Assembly: GCF_052857255.1 (NCBI RefSeq)
Contig: NC_135497.1
Location: 181,073,478 to 181,137,477 of the forward strand
DNA length: 64,000 nt
Direction of reading: 5' to 3'
From: Amblyomma americanum
Lineage: Eukaryota; Arthropoda; Arachnida; Ixodida; Ixodidae
The notes under the pieces were generated by a model, which made no database searches, was not told the DNA's origin, and was given only the letters and a program-made list of their open reading frames with translations. Every line of letters begins with the position of its first letter. Position 1 is the first letter of the stretch. The position numbers and the translations under genes are program-made. Shown in pieces: positions 41,150 through 52,274 of the stretch.

Positions 41150-42475
41150 GAAGAGTAACCACCAATGGATGGGGGTTGAAGGAGCAGAACCTGCCCAGGC
41201 TCACGCAGACCTTCATCACAAGCAGGATCTGCTACGCCAACCCCTTCATGGAACTTAACAAAGGGGAAGTAAACAGGCTGAATGTAATCATTAGGAAAAG
41301 TGCAAAAAGAGCCCTCAGTCTGCCCCTAAATACCACCACTCAAGAACTGGAAAAAACGGGGGTTCATAGCACATCGGCGGAGCTTATGTAAGCGGTTAGA
41401 ATTTCACAGCTTGAGCGACTTAGCAAAACCCGGACAGGTAGGAAAATTATGGAATGTGTGGGGGTAGAGCCTGACAGCCGAATAGAAGGCGAGGTAGAGA
41501 TACCTCTCGACGTCAGGTTCAAAATCAAAATTCCCCCCATACCGAGAAACATGCACCCTCAGTTCAACAAAGATAGAAGAACACATAGGGCCAAGGCTAT
41601 GGCTAAAAAGTTCAGAGAGCTGCCTGCTGAGGAGGTAGCATACGTAGATGCCGCTGGGGTTTGGAGCGGGCTGCGGTTTCGGCCGTTGTAGACGGCCAGG
41701 GAAGACCCCTGATCACAGCCTCAGTCAGAACCAAGAACACAGAAACTGCTGAAGAAGTGGCGGTGGCGCTCGCCCTGGCAGGATCTAATTCAGGGCACAT
41801 TCTTAGCGAAAGTAAGTCCACTGTAAGAAATTTTTAGTAAGGGCTTGGTCTCTTGGCAACCCAAACGCATCCTGGAAAGCATGCCAAAAAATAGGTTTGC
41901 GGCACTAATATGGATACAAGCATATGAAGAAATAGCTGGTAACAAGGCCGCTCACCTGCTAGCCCGAGTAACCTACATCCGGGCAGCAGCGGAGCAACCA
42001 GTCTGCAATAATCTTAAGGATGCCACAATCACAAGGAAATTACGGATAATTACAAAGTAGGAAGAAGAGTGTACCCTCCTCCGGACGTATCCCTTAGTCA
42101 CAAAGAGTCTTACATCTGGAGGAGGATCCAAGCAGGGGTAAACATATCGCCTGCCAGAATTGCTAAAAACACAGGTGACGAAAAAGGCATCGACTGTGGG
42201 GAAAGGGGTAGACTAAACCACATTACATGGGAATGCCTTAGCTTACCAGGGGCTAAGGAAGAAATAAATAATTTTGATACCTGGGAGGCGCTGCTGCGGA
42301 GCGAGGACCCCAACGCGCAGCGCAAAGCAACCCGCATGGCGGTTGAGGCCTTGAAGCATCAGCTACACCGTCCTCAGCCGACAGCCTCTCTTTTTGATCG
42401 GACTTGGGCTTCGGCCGAGCCTGAGAGGGGGTAGGGAGACCACTATCTGGCGGAAATAAAGTTTTTTCTAGACTA
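41150..42475 (+). mobile_element. I-type LINE fragment, thumb to C-terminus
   Basis: Reads VIIRKSAKRALSLPLNTTT (thumb), VAYVDAAGVW (start of RNase H), an eroded RNase H to about 42050, then a C-terminal domain (HKESYIWRRIQAGVN, INNFDTWEALLRSED) to 42434. It ends with AATAAAG near 42458. There are several stops. It lies against the 5' side of the YqaJ frame and may have truncated it. Confidence 0.78.
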
Positions 42476-42534
42476 GACTTGACTAATGAATCATTTATAG
42501 AGAAGAAAATAAATCAGTCTCGAAACTTTACAGA

Positions 42535-42740
42535 AAAAGGTTGTATACAGCCTCCCGAAGAACTATTTGTGCAAAAACGAGGCTCGCGGGAGCTATGATT
42601 TCTCCCCATTGCTCGAGATGAGTAACCTGGGTCTCGCAAGCCCACCGATGGCTGTGTTTGAAACAGACGCTAGCTGGTGCAGTGGCGCGTCGCTTAACCG
42701 CTGCACAAGTGCGCCGTGGTGGAATGAGGACTCGCAGTGT
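42535..42740 (-). mobile_element. tRNA-related SINE, family shared with repeats A and B
   Basis: On the minus strand a tRNA-like head (CAGCGGTTAAGCGACGCGCC) is followed by a body and ends AGCTCCCGCGAGCC and CTTCGGGAGGCTGT. Repeats A and B hold both ends: a TTAAGCGATACGCC head, then AGCTCCCGCAAGGC and CTTCGGGAGGCTGT. Theirs are separated by about 450 bases of other sequence. Confidence 0.55.
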
Positions 42741-44087
42741 TGAGGTGAGCAAATGCCCTCATTTTCGCCTTTCCTACCTCATCCTCACTTTGCAAAATCC
42801 TCTGGCCCTCCTTCGCCCTCCCCCTCACAGCCGGCATGCAGTTTCAACATTCAAGTTGTTTTTTATCATAGCCGATAAATGCAAATGCTAATGAGTCGCA
42901 CTGGGTACAAATTATTGACTATTGCTACGCAAATTATTGAAACGCATTTAGGGAACTTTCTCTAGTGGCTATTCTTGCAACAAGTGGGTTCTTTTTGGTT
43001 CTAGTCAGTAAAGGACACAGTTTTTTTCTTCAGTTGTAGGGCGCGGAAAAAACGACGCGGATCCCATACCTTTCCGCAACTTTCTTGATTGTATGGGTAA
43101 GGCAATGAAAATATGGCATGACAAATGGTGGCTTGTACCGTCGTCTTCGCGCAGTTTTTTTTAGCAAACACTATGAGCTGACTAGCTTAACATCAAGTCT
43201 TACAACAAATTATTGTTTATTGCATCCTCTTTCAGCCGACAGCCTCGGACGGCTGCATGTAGGATGCCTTTTGTCTCGAAAAAAAAGGTTCCCTCTCTAT
43301 CGCGCCTGGCCACTTCGCCGGGGCGCTGGGAATATCATAAGACTGGGTCAACCGGTGCGACTGCAGCGGACTCTCCCACGGGACTGCCAATGAGTCAGGC
43401 TAGGCGACACGGGGAAAATCCCCGGCTTATCCTCGGCAGCGGCGCCAGTTAGCCTTCTCTGGAAGCCGCCAACGCAGATCTGCAAACCCTAATTGACCGT
43501 CCCGAGAGGGGGTCAGTGGTGTCCAGACATCATGTTTGACATGCGCATTCACCTTCAAAGGGGAAGCTGTCCCCACGTGGCCTTGCGCGTAGCCTGGCCC
43601 GTGCATTGATTCCTTTGTCTGCACGACGTAGATGGCGTCCTCCTCTCAAGCTCAACACGTGACGGAAGCGTGCTCCCCTGGGGAGAGGATGCGTGATAAG
43701 TGCCGCAGTGAACTTTTCAGGACACACCTTCCTCGACAGGCCCGGCCTCAATCGAGGGATATCAGGGTGGGAAAACCCAATAAAACTCGGCACCGAATAC
43801 GGCCAGGTAGCTGCGTCTCATCGAGGCTCTTTAACTGAGAAGCACTCTCAGTTGCTGTACGTGTACATAATGTAAATAGTTGTAGACAGTTTTCCCCGCC
43901 TTTCTCCTAACCCAGTCTCCCATCTTCCTCGTCCCCTCTCCGACCCGACCATGCTACCCGAGTCGCAACATTGGCAAGAGGCGGGTCAGCCTGGTACTTC
44001 TCCCGGCAGCGGCTAAAATAAACTGTGCCGAAGACTCGGGACCGTGAAACGCACAGAATACTTCTCACGCCGCCCTAAGTTGCCAAT
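42741..44087. other. no gene recognised; possible LTR remnant
   Basis: Contains TGTAAATAGTTGTAGACAG, pyrimidine-rich stretches and AATAAACTGTGCCGAAGAC near 44018, which resemble LTR termini of arthropod Ty3 elements. No paired LTR, PBS or coding remnant is visible, so the assignment is weak. Confidence 0.3.
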
Positions 44088-44275
44088 CAGAAGTGAGTTG
44101 CGGGAGAATTTCAGCCTGAAAATTTTCCCAGCTGCCAGTAGAAGAGACACTGCCGTAATTAATCGGGCAAAACTGCCCATCGACAAAAAACAAAAGCACC
44201 GGCCAAAACCCCAGACGAGTGGCGCTTTTTCTGAAAGGTCAGCCTCGAAAAATTGTCCCTAAGCAAGCACCCTTC
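44088..44275. repeat. short copy of the 34840-35890 repeat
   Basis: Shares GGGAGAATTTCAGCC, TTAATCGGG and GTGGCGCTTTTTC with the two ends of the larger repeat. Confidence 0.45.
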
Positions 44276-44499
44276 GACTAACATCGAAGGTGCGAAGAGC
44301 CAAAAACATCTGTGAGCACAGCGGAGTGAGGGCAGGGGGGTTGATGAAAGGGAAATAAAAAATGAAAAGGAAACTTTAAAAAATGTGGGCAGAGGGTAGA
44401 ACAACCCCGAAATAACACAACCCTGGAAAGGCAAAAACGTCGACGACTGAACGTCGGAAGAAAAAAAAAGCGCACGGAAGACACGGAAACGAGGAAGAA

Positions 44500-45830
44500 A
44501 AACCTATGTACGGTGCATATTCCCGTTAACGAAAGGTACGCCTTTTCTCGATCAGTGAAGGTGATCGAAGGGGTGCTCAGGCAGTTGTCTTTGGTACCGT
44601 TAATTTTGAAGTTTTTCATAACTTCCATAATCAGTCGATTGCCGCTTTTATTATGGAGCATCTTCCGAAAGACTGCAGGCAGTTGGAATCCATGCAGTGG
44701 ACACCGAGTGCCCAGAAATCATTTTCTCCACTCTGGAGTGGTGTTCACGCAGGTGATCATTGATGCGACTACCGGTTTAGCCAATGTAGACCGCACCATA
44801 GCCTAAGGGAATGGAGTCAACTCTGACAGCACACGTCAAGAACTGCAATATGTGGTTTATGGTGCTTGCGCTTTCCTCTCTGTTAGGAAGGTTAACGAGT
44901 GCAAAGCATAGAAATAATTGTTAGGGGCAGATAGCATCTCTTCCACGTTGGCATCTTGCCCGATTTTTGATTTTTTTAGGTGGCGGGGGGAGCGGTGGCC
45001 ATAAGTTGTTGTTGTTGTTGTTGTTGGCCTCAAACAATGGTAAAGGAATGGTTGTGCGCATTCTTTTTCCTCTTTTTTGGAAGTAGCGTCCTGTGGCGGA
45101 TCCCTGAAAGCAAGCTGCTTCTTTAACTGATATTTTAGGTGCCCCGCCACAGCTTTCAAGATAGTGGGGAGGGAGCCCGGCGGCCAAAAGTTGCTCAACG
45201 TGTTGGCTGAGGCTGGACTTTATGCAATGAATGTAGGGTCTCCTAACGTGATTTAGAAATCACGTTTTTACAGTGCTTCGTTTGCCTAGTTTTGAGTGAG
45301 CTAACCGAATGGTACCATAGAATAGGTTTCGCCTTTCTTGATCCGTATATAGGCCCAACAATCACGGGCGGAATGAATAAGTGCTAGCGCACTAAAAACC
45401 AGCATTCGGCGAAGCAATTCGATACAGCGTTTTAAATGAAAATCATGTATCACCTCGAGGGGAACAAGGGCGCCACGCAAATCCTCTTGTACACCAGATA
45501 TGCAAGTCTGGAGAGTTTCACGGGTATGATCTAAAAGCACAACGTACTCATCGGGGTACCTGAAAGTCTTCACGACTGCTGGCATAACTTCTAGAGCAGG
45601 GATACACGATGGTCCTTAGATGCGAGAAGCAGGTCACTCAGAACAGCGGGAATGTAGGACCTCATTGATATTCCATTTCTATGAACGAATAATATGCTCC
45701 CTTCCCAAACTGAGAATGGAGAACCAATGTAAAGGTTCAGTACTTGGATGAACCCGCTGACCGAAACGCCGCCGCTCAGCAATGTCCTGGCTTCAACTGC
45801 CTCTTGAACGCTAGAAGCTATTCCTCCTGA
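44500..45830 (-). mobile_element. second Penelope-like element, degenerate
   Basis: On the minus strand: RT palm LNLYIGSPFSVWEG, IPAVLSDLLLASKD (45782-45591), the catalytic box read as FRYPDEYVVLLD where YVDD is expected (45585-45301), a connector ending DANVEEMLSAPNN (44930-44900), then a GIY-YIG core GYGAVYIG with a stop, followed by GSRINDHLREHHSRVEKM (about 44800-44720). Domain order matches the copy at 5-6 kb, but the sequence is a different subfamily. Many lesions. Confidence 0.75.
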
Positions 45831-47033
45831 CGGATAAAGTAACGCAAGTCTTTGACGTCGATCGAAGAGTCAGGCGCTTAGTCTCATCGCCAAGAAAATA
45901 TATCACCTCTAAGGAACTCCTGATCAAAAATTGGTCAACTACTTGGAGGATACGTAGGTTGTTTTTAATAAATATCGCAACTTATTTCTGCCAAATTCCA
46001 TTTTCAGGCACGTTAACGTGAAGCAGACAATCAAATTCTAATTTTAGCTGCAAAGAACATTTTCATCGCCTAGCATCCGCTCCAATTAATAAACTATGCA
46101 AGGAGATCGAGCTTAAGATCGGTGTACAGCATCTTTTCCCTTTGTTTGAATAACACAACAAGCAACGGTGAAGATATAGGAGCCCCAAGTCACAAAACAG
46201 CCTCTGCTCGCGAAAGCCCTAGCCCTCTTATGAGCAGCGAATCAGCAGGGTGCCGTAATTTTCGACGCCAATCTCCGCCCGGTGGGTGGATGTCATTAAA
46301 GAACCCACCGGTTATGCCGACGGCCACGACTGCGACGCGCAAGCCAGAGACGGGCGCCTAACAGCTGTCGCTGTAAAAGGAACCCCTTGAAGAAGACAAA
46401 TTTCTGAGACATCAGCAGGTCTGCGTGCAGTATAGTGCACAGCCTCCCGAAGTACTATCTGCACAAAAATGAGCCTTGCGGGAGCTATTTCTTCTCCGCA
46501 ATCGCTACTGCGCATTCGAACAAGCGATTACGAATTGCAATGAAAAAGAACATCTGAATATATTGATGAGTGAAATACTCAGAAGAAGAATCGAATCCGA
46601 ATTGGTTATAATCAAAATTAGAATAGAGTGGCGACGGAAAAGGATCACTGTCGCATTTCCCCTGCATATATCAAATCTATCGTTCCTAACTTTTCCCAAC
46701 CGCCCTAAGCTGTTATGCGTCCTCTCTCCGTGTTTGAACGCTGAGCGTTGAGAAGCCCGTGTCTCAGAGAAGCCGGCGTCGTTGGTCGCGAGCGAAAAAT
46801 CCCCAGAGAAGCAATCTAGGTGAGTGACCTAGATCACATGACCTCGTCGTATCATCACAACCTGCCCACCTCAGCAGGTGGCAGTTAAATTAATGATTGG
46901 TCGCGAGAGGTTGCTCAGGAAGAGAAACCTAGGTCGCACAAGCTTCCCCGGTGCACCTGCCGTCGCAGGGCAACGGCGTATCGCTTAACTGCTGCTCCAC
47001 TGCGCCAGGAGTGCGGTCACTGCGCTCCTCGCC
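45817..47033. repeat. 1.2-kb repeat A
   Basis: Nearly identical, in the same orientation, to 61399-62632. Both start GCTATTCCTCCTGA and end near GCGCTCCTCGCC. Small differences are spread throughout (for example GACGG/GATGG, a short extra repeat of GTCGTC in B). On the minus strand a roughly 40-codon stretch with FLGDETKRLT is open in both copies and may be the N-terminal end of the adjacent Penelope-like RT. The right end contains a minus-strand tRNA-like head. Confidence 0.88.
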
Positions 47034-47109
47034 CTACCCGAGCTCAGTGCTCTAGCTGTACCCTAGCTGTAGTTTTTCCTATGCTCTGATGGCCGGAGAG
47101 TGCACTCTC

Positions 47110-48543
47110 ATGCGCTAGCGTGAGGACGTGAATGCGAAAGCATTTCAGTACCACTTCTTGCTCGATCACCTGGCCGGGACACACTTGGTATGATCGGAAT
47201 AGAATTCAGTCTGGAGAGTGAAACGTATTGGCGCTGTTGTTCTTGCCCTGGGTAAGTCTCGCCGACTTTGTTCCGGCACACATCCAATGTTGCGTCTTCC
47301 TCTTGTTTCCTTCTGAAAGTGGGTCTCGACACCTCCGACGCGTTCATGGACGCATCCCTGCACGCCATAGGAACCTTCGCCGTCCCCAGCATGGCAGGGT
47401 CTTCATGTTCAGTCTCCCCCATCCCATCTGGGATGTCTTGATGGCACCGGCCGGTTGATGGAAAATGGCTCCTTGGGGCCTGGTACATTTCCAATGACGA
47501 CGTCGTACAGTGCAGTCCTCAAGCACCGAGCGATGGACTTGCCCGAAAAATACGGCGACGAGATCAGAAGCTCATCCTCTGGGACTTCCAAACTGCTGTC
47601 ATCCGCCAAGAGGAAAGTAGCTCTTTCACCAGTAAAAGCTGCTTCGGGAACCAGGTCCCTATGCACCACGATACTGTTGGTACCGGTATCCCGCAAAACA
47701 GAAACCGGCTGCCCGAACAGCTCGCCTTCCTGCACAGGCATTCTGACACTGAAGTCCGCTGGCCGCTAACCCGCATCCACATTGGTGAGATGAGGCTGCA
47801 CTTCAACCGAAAGACTGGCCGGATGCTTACAACAGGCTGACTGCTCGCGGTCTCTTGGGTTCTTGCGCCTGCAAGACTGTGCATCGTGCCCTTGCTTGCG
47901 GCAAACCACGCAGTATGGCTGTTTCGGCCGCGTCTGGCACTCCGACGCTTTGTGTCCCGCATTACAGCACAAAAAGCATCGCACCTGTGATTGGAATTCC
48001 GGAGTACTGTCCTTCGACTTTGGCCTTTTTGGTTCCAACCTATCCTCGAAAATGAGCTAGTCTGCCGCTGGGCCTCCAGGAAATGATCCGCGGCTACCGC
48101 GATCTTGTCGGCTGTCTTACCGCCATGCTCACGAATGAATATCGCAATCTTCGCGTGGCAGTTGTTCAAAAATTCTTCGGCGACCTTTGTTGAAAACGGG
48201 AATGAGCTCATGAGGGTTGATGGGCCCAGACGATTACACATGGTTCAGCAACTGCAAGGCGCTCCCCGCCCTCCATAAGCCTCACTCGTAACTGTAAATC
48301 CTGTGCCTCTTTCTCCAAACGTTCTTTGGAAACATCCCGCTTAGCGGCCCTCTCATCTCGCAACCTCTTAAGCTCCTCTTCTACCCAAGAGCGCAACTCT
48401 GCACCTTGGAGCCCCATGCGCTCTCCTGCCGCCACAAGCTCGGACTCAGCCCCACGTGACCAACCGTGACCAAATGGTGCCACCGAGCTCAAATGGTGCC
48501 ACGCTGAAGGGTCGAAGGGGTGGCTACAAAAGTTGACAATCAT
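47110..48543 (-). pseudogene. Ty3-type gag and protease fragment
   Basis: Minus strand: an N-terminal gag helix (ERMGLQGAELRSWVEEELKR), a SCAN-like capsid end (AEEFLNNCHAKIAIFIREHG), two zinc knuckles (CFLCCNAGHKASEC, CVVCRKQGHDAQSC), and a retroviral-type protease (VLRDTGTNSIVV, FLLADDSSLEVP). A linker with KQEEDATLDVCRNK follows towards RT, and there the element ends. Frames change at 48230, 48040 and 47765. It is unrelated in sequence to the element at 19-23 kb. LTRs are not seen, so it is a fragment. Confidence 0.78.
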
Positions 48544-48853
48544 GATGATGAGCAGTGGCCTCAGGCGCCATCCGTGGGTGGCACCTGGAAGCTTCTGTGC
48601 GCATGCGCGGCCTCCACGACCAAGCGAGGCATTGCTCGCAGCCGGAGCTGATAGCGGAGGCCACGGTGCATGCGTTTTAAAGGCTATTCCTGCGTGGGTC
48701 GGGGAAAGTGTGGATGCAGCCCTTACAAGGATTTTTTTAAAATGTTTCCTTCGGGAAAACGGTGCGGTCCTTGCACATGTTTATACATTATGTAAAGTCA
48801 TACATTATGCAATTGTCTATATTAAGTTGCTTGGCTTTCTTCTTTTTGTGCAG

Positions 48854-49112
48854 TGGAAAGTGCGCCACATCATGGCTTGTCTACATGAGCTAGCCACTAT
48901 CCTGGGCCCAGAGATAGCATCACAGGAAATATGCCCAGCTTTGAAGGTTTTGTAAAAGATGTGGATGAAGTGCGAGTGGGGCTGCTGGAGCGGCTGGCAC
49001 TCTTCTTGCGAGGTCTGAGCAAAGCGGATCAACGACGGTTATTGCCACTTCTGGCAGACTTTCTCTGCATGGATAACCAACGCAGCTGGCGTTTTCGCTT
49101 CGCCCTTGCTCG
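48854..49112 (+). CDS. PPP4R1: PPP4R1-like HEAT-repeat exon (with one-base frameshift)
   Basis: Encodes HEAT repeats of a protein phosphatase 4 regulatory subunit 1-like protein, which scaffolds the PP4 catalytic subunit. Acceptor TTTTTGTGCAG (AG 48852-48853), phase 0: WKVRHIMACLHELATILGPE. The family sequence then runs FEGFVKDVDEVRVGLLERL and NQRSWRFRFALAR in another frame. The shift falls at a TTT at 48940-48942; one more T would restore the usual frame. Donor CTCG|GTATGT at 49113, and the split Arg codon joins 51569. The sharp homology on both sides suggests an assembly error or a recent lesion. Upstream exons for the N-terminal repeats were not found in the window. Confidence 0.8.
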
Positions 49113-51568
49113 GTATGTTGACTTTTGGTCTTTTGGCAGTTTTTATTGTTGCAGTGACTGAGGTGCATTCATAGTGTTGCACTGAGACAAATGCAGAATG
49201 CACTGCACAATAATGTGCTCATTTCATAAATTTCATGAAGAGTGGGCACAAAGTGTCCTTATAGCGCACCAAAAAAAAAAGCACACAGGAAGAAGTACAC
49301 AGGACGGGCGCTTCTAGAAACTAGGCTTCACAAACTAGCCCCACAACGTGCTTTGTTATGGGCACAAAATGCTGGGTAGACTTGGTTTCTGGGCCTATGC
49401 ACATATCTACAAACAGCCTATCTCCGTAAGTAGTAAAAAATGCATATTGATAGTCATTATAGCCCAAGTGGACAAAACCGACAGCCAGTGAGTACAGTGT
49501 TTGCTCGTGCTATGAGCCCACTTATAATGAACTTACTTATAAGTGAATGTGGCTTTTTTATTTATTTATTTATTTATTTAGGACGCGAAATGTGCCGCAC
49601 GGCATAAAAGGTGATGCCATTAATGAACGTTATTACGTTAATAGGTTACAAAAAGGCATGGAGTCCAGTAAGGTGTAGAAAGTCACATAATCCTCGGGCA
49701 TAAATGTTTTTCGTTATCCACAAGTTGAAATCGGAGTCATTGTTTGAGGACAGGCCTGCCTCTTGCAGAACGCGAGCGCGCACCAGCGAAGTTCCTGGGC
49801 AAGTCCACAATAGGTGGTGAACAGTGGTGTCAGAAGCGGGTGTGTCGCAGTGAGGGCATTTTTCTGGCGCAGGAATCTTCTCATTTTGCCACTGGTGGCG
49901 AACTGCAGGCGTAACGGCCACTCCGACACGCAGCCGCCTCAGGGAGACCTCCTCCATCCGTGATAGGTTGGGAGGAAGGGGGTGGGTACACGGGGGAATA
50001 AGAGCACGTGTACGCCGCCTGAGGGAGGCTGAAGATGTTAAATGTGTCAGAAGTGGATTTTTAGTGTTAGCTTTTCTTTGCACGTTCTTCAGTTTTGAGC
50101 TGTCCACAGCACAGGCCTTGGCATTGCGACCAGATTTGCGTGCCGATAGATGATATAATGGCGTGTTAATCTTTTTATGGGAGCTCTTGTGGGTCGCACT
50201 CGGCGAACTTGGCAGACTGCAGAAATGCTGCGCTAGTGTATGACTAGGAAGCCGGGTAGCATTATCCCTCACACATCACAGCTAACACTTTGCATTACAC
50301 ACTCGTAGCCATCCTGTCAATCTTTTAACCCCATTGTATAAAACGCGCCCGTGACCTTCAAGGCCGGTTTTCAGCAAGTTTGCTTCATCTCCTATGTTGG
50401 CCGGCTTCGGCCGGATTGGCCGGCTTCGGCAACTGGCACAAAATCTTTGGATTGCGCCATGATGCAGCAAACGTTTTTCGAAGCCAATGATGCTAAACAC
50501 GGGCACACGTAACGCAGCTGACTGCGTGCTTTTGTTGTTGATCGACGGAGGGGTGGGCGGAAACAAGGACTAAAAAATTTTTCACTTTGTAATGAACTTC
50601 CCCTCCAAAATGATGTGAACAGTTTTGGGAAGAGAGTTGGTTCATTCCGCTAGTAAGCATGGTAGTGGCAGTGCCTACCTATTTTTTTTACATTACTTAT
50701 ATAATGGCGAATGTGCTAACCAGGCAGAGCTAGTGTCAATCAGTGCCCTATGTACGAAGCTCCATGGCATAGAACATGTACTAACAGAGATGCTATTCAT
50801 TTTCGCATTTAATGAATGGCATTGGAACCTAGCACTCCTGGCCGCTGGCTTTCCACAAGCTGCTGCACAAGGAGAAGAGCAAGGTGTCCTCTCTCCCTTC
50901 CCTCTGTACAGGTTTTGGTGGGAGGGGGGTTCAAGTTTTATCCCATACACTACTCTAGTTCCCAGCAGACATGAATTTGAGGAAGCTGACCATGGAGGAA
51001 GTTAAGGTTTAGGAGAGGCGATTACCGTATTAACACGATTGTAAGTCTACCTTCTTTTGTAAATTTGAAAATCGAACTTACAATGCCAAAGCATTGCATA
51101 GGGGAGCTCCCCTGTAGAACTTCAGGTCGAAGGGTGCCACCATGTTGGACATTTTTTGTCATGCAGCTCGGGCAGCGAGGGCCTCCCTTGGCCTTTCCTA
51201 CCTCCTTGGAGCTGACAGTTTGCTCCCTCCCGCACACCTAGGGCGAAAGTTCATTATTCCATTTTCTAGATTGCTAGATCATCCCGCTCATGTAGCTGTG
51301 ACTAGATGTGACCATGTTGTTGAGCTGCCATGGTTGCTCGCGTAGGCGTGCTGCTCAATTGACATCACATGAATAGGGTCTATAGGTTGACCTGTTCTTT
51401 TGGATGGTAATTTTTATAAACAGGCAGTTACACGCATAACGATGTACTGTACTTGTTTCTTTAGTCGCATAGTTGACACTACCGTCATTGCACTGCATAA
51501 AACCAAAATAGTGTAGACAAATTTTGAGCCAACAAATGAAGCTGATGTGGTTGCTCTGACTTGTGCAG
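49113..51568 (+). other. intron of the PPP4R1-like gene
   Basis: Bounded by GT 49113 and AG 51568. It contains a LINE tail (49560-50275), GC-rich GGCCGGCTTCGG duplications at 50398-50432 and otherwise unrecognised sequence. Confidence 0.75.
49560..50275 (-). mobile_element. I-type LINE, 3' end
   Basis: Minus strand, open 50272-49646. The recognised part begins RRTRALIPPC and includes CPHCDTPASDTTVHHLLWTC, matching the end of the LINE at 34055-34389 (RTRALIPPC, CPHCGAVPDICDVRHLWTC). The 3' end carries TAAA repeats (TTTA on plus, 49558-49581). The upstream 60 codons are not clearly LINE. Confidence 0.8.
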
Positions 51569-51689
51569 GCAGTTGAAGGAGATAGCTGCGCTCTACAGCC
51601 CATTGGATGTCCATCAGTACCTAGTCCCCGTGGTGTCTGAACTGCTAGTGGACAAGGTGGCGGAAGTGCGTCACATCAGTGTTGAAGCT
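51569..51689 (+). CDS. PPP4R1: PPP4R1-like HEAT-repeat exon 2
   Basis: Acceptor TTGTGCAG (AG 51567-51568). The first base completes Arg, then QLKEIAALYSPLDVHQYL and LLVDKVAEVRHISVEA. This corresponds to the family segment QLxxLxxLYSPxDVxxYL and DKVxxVRxIS. Donor GCT|GTAAGT at 51690, phase 0. No lesions. The intact splice sites and spacing of HEAT helices support a functional exon. Confidence 0.88.
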
Positions 51690-52256
51690 GTAAGTTCTTG
51701 TCTGCTGTGTTCATTGTATTCTCCTTTTGGAGGGCAAGTTTTTATTTAATTGTGTGAATTTGTCATATTTGTGTGACTTTATTCATTGCCGAAGCCCTCA
51801 TAAGAGCAGCAGTCTGTCCATAAAAATTTTGGGCGGTTGTAAGGTGTTATGACATACGGTTTAGCCCATTTATAATGGCTTCACTTGTAGCACCCAATGA
51901 GACCTTTACAGTCGACATTAAGGCTATATTGCCAAATCTCTGATGGAATGATTTGTCTAGATATGAAACATCGCTATAGCAAACCGGCACGCTCAACAAA
52001 CTCGCGTGTTGGGACGCGCTGTGTAGTGTTCACTGCAGTTGTGCTTATGCATTGATGCCACTTTTGTTCTTTACATGAAGACTGAAATGAAAAAATACGA
52101 AACTGTAAGTCCGCTACTAGGCAGTTTCACCTGATCTTTCACGTACTTGGGGATCAGGCTTGCTTTCTGAGGGAAATGACCTCGCAAAGGAGGAGTGGAT
52201 CATTCCTATTCTCCCCTTCAAACACAGGACCCCACCCCTGAGAACCCATGAAAACT

Positions 52257-52274
52257 GGGGGGGGGGGGGGGGGG
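52257..52274 (+). repeat. G18 homopolymer
   Basis: Eighteen consecutive G followed by another G-rich stretch (AAGGCGGGGGG), a potential quadruplex and a site prone to length error. Confidence 0.85.
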
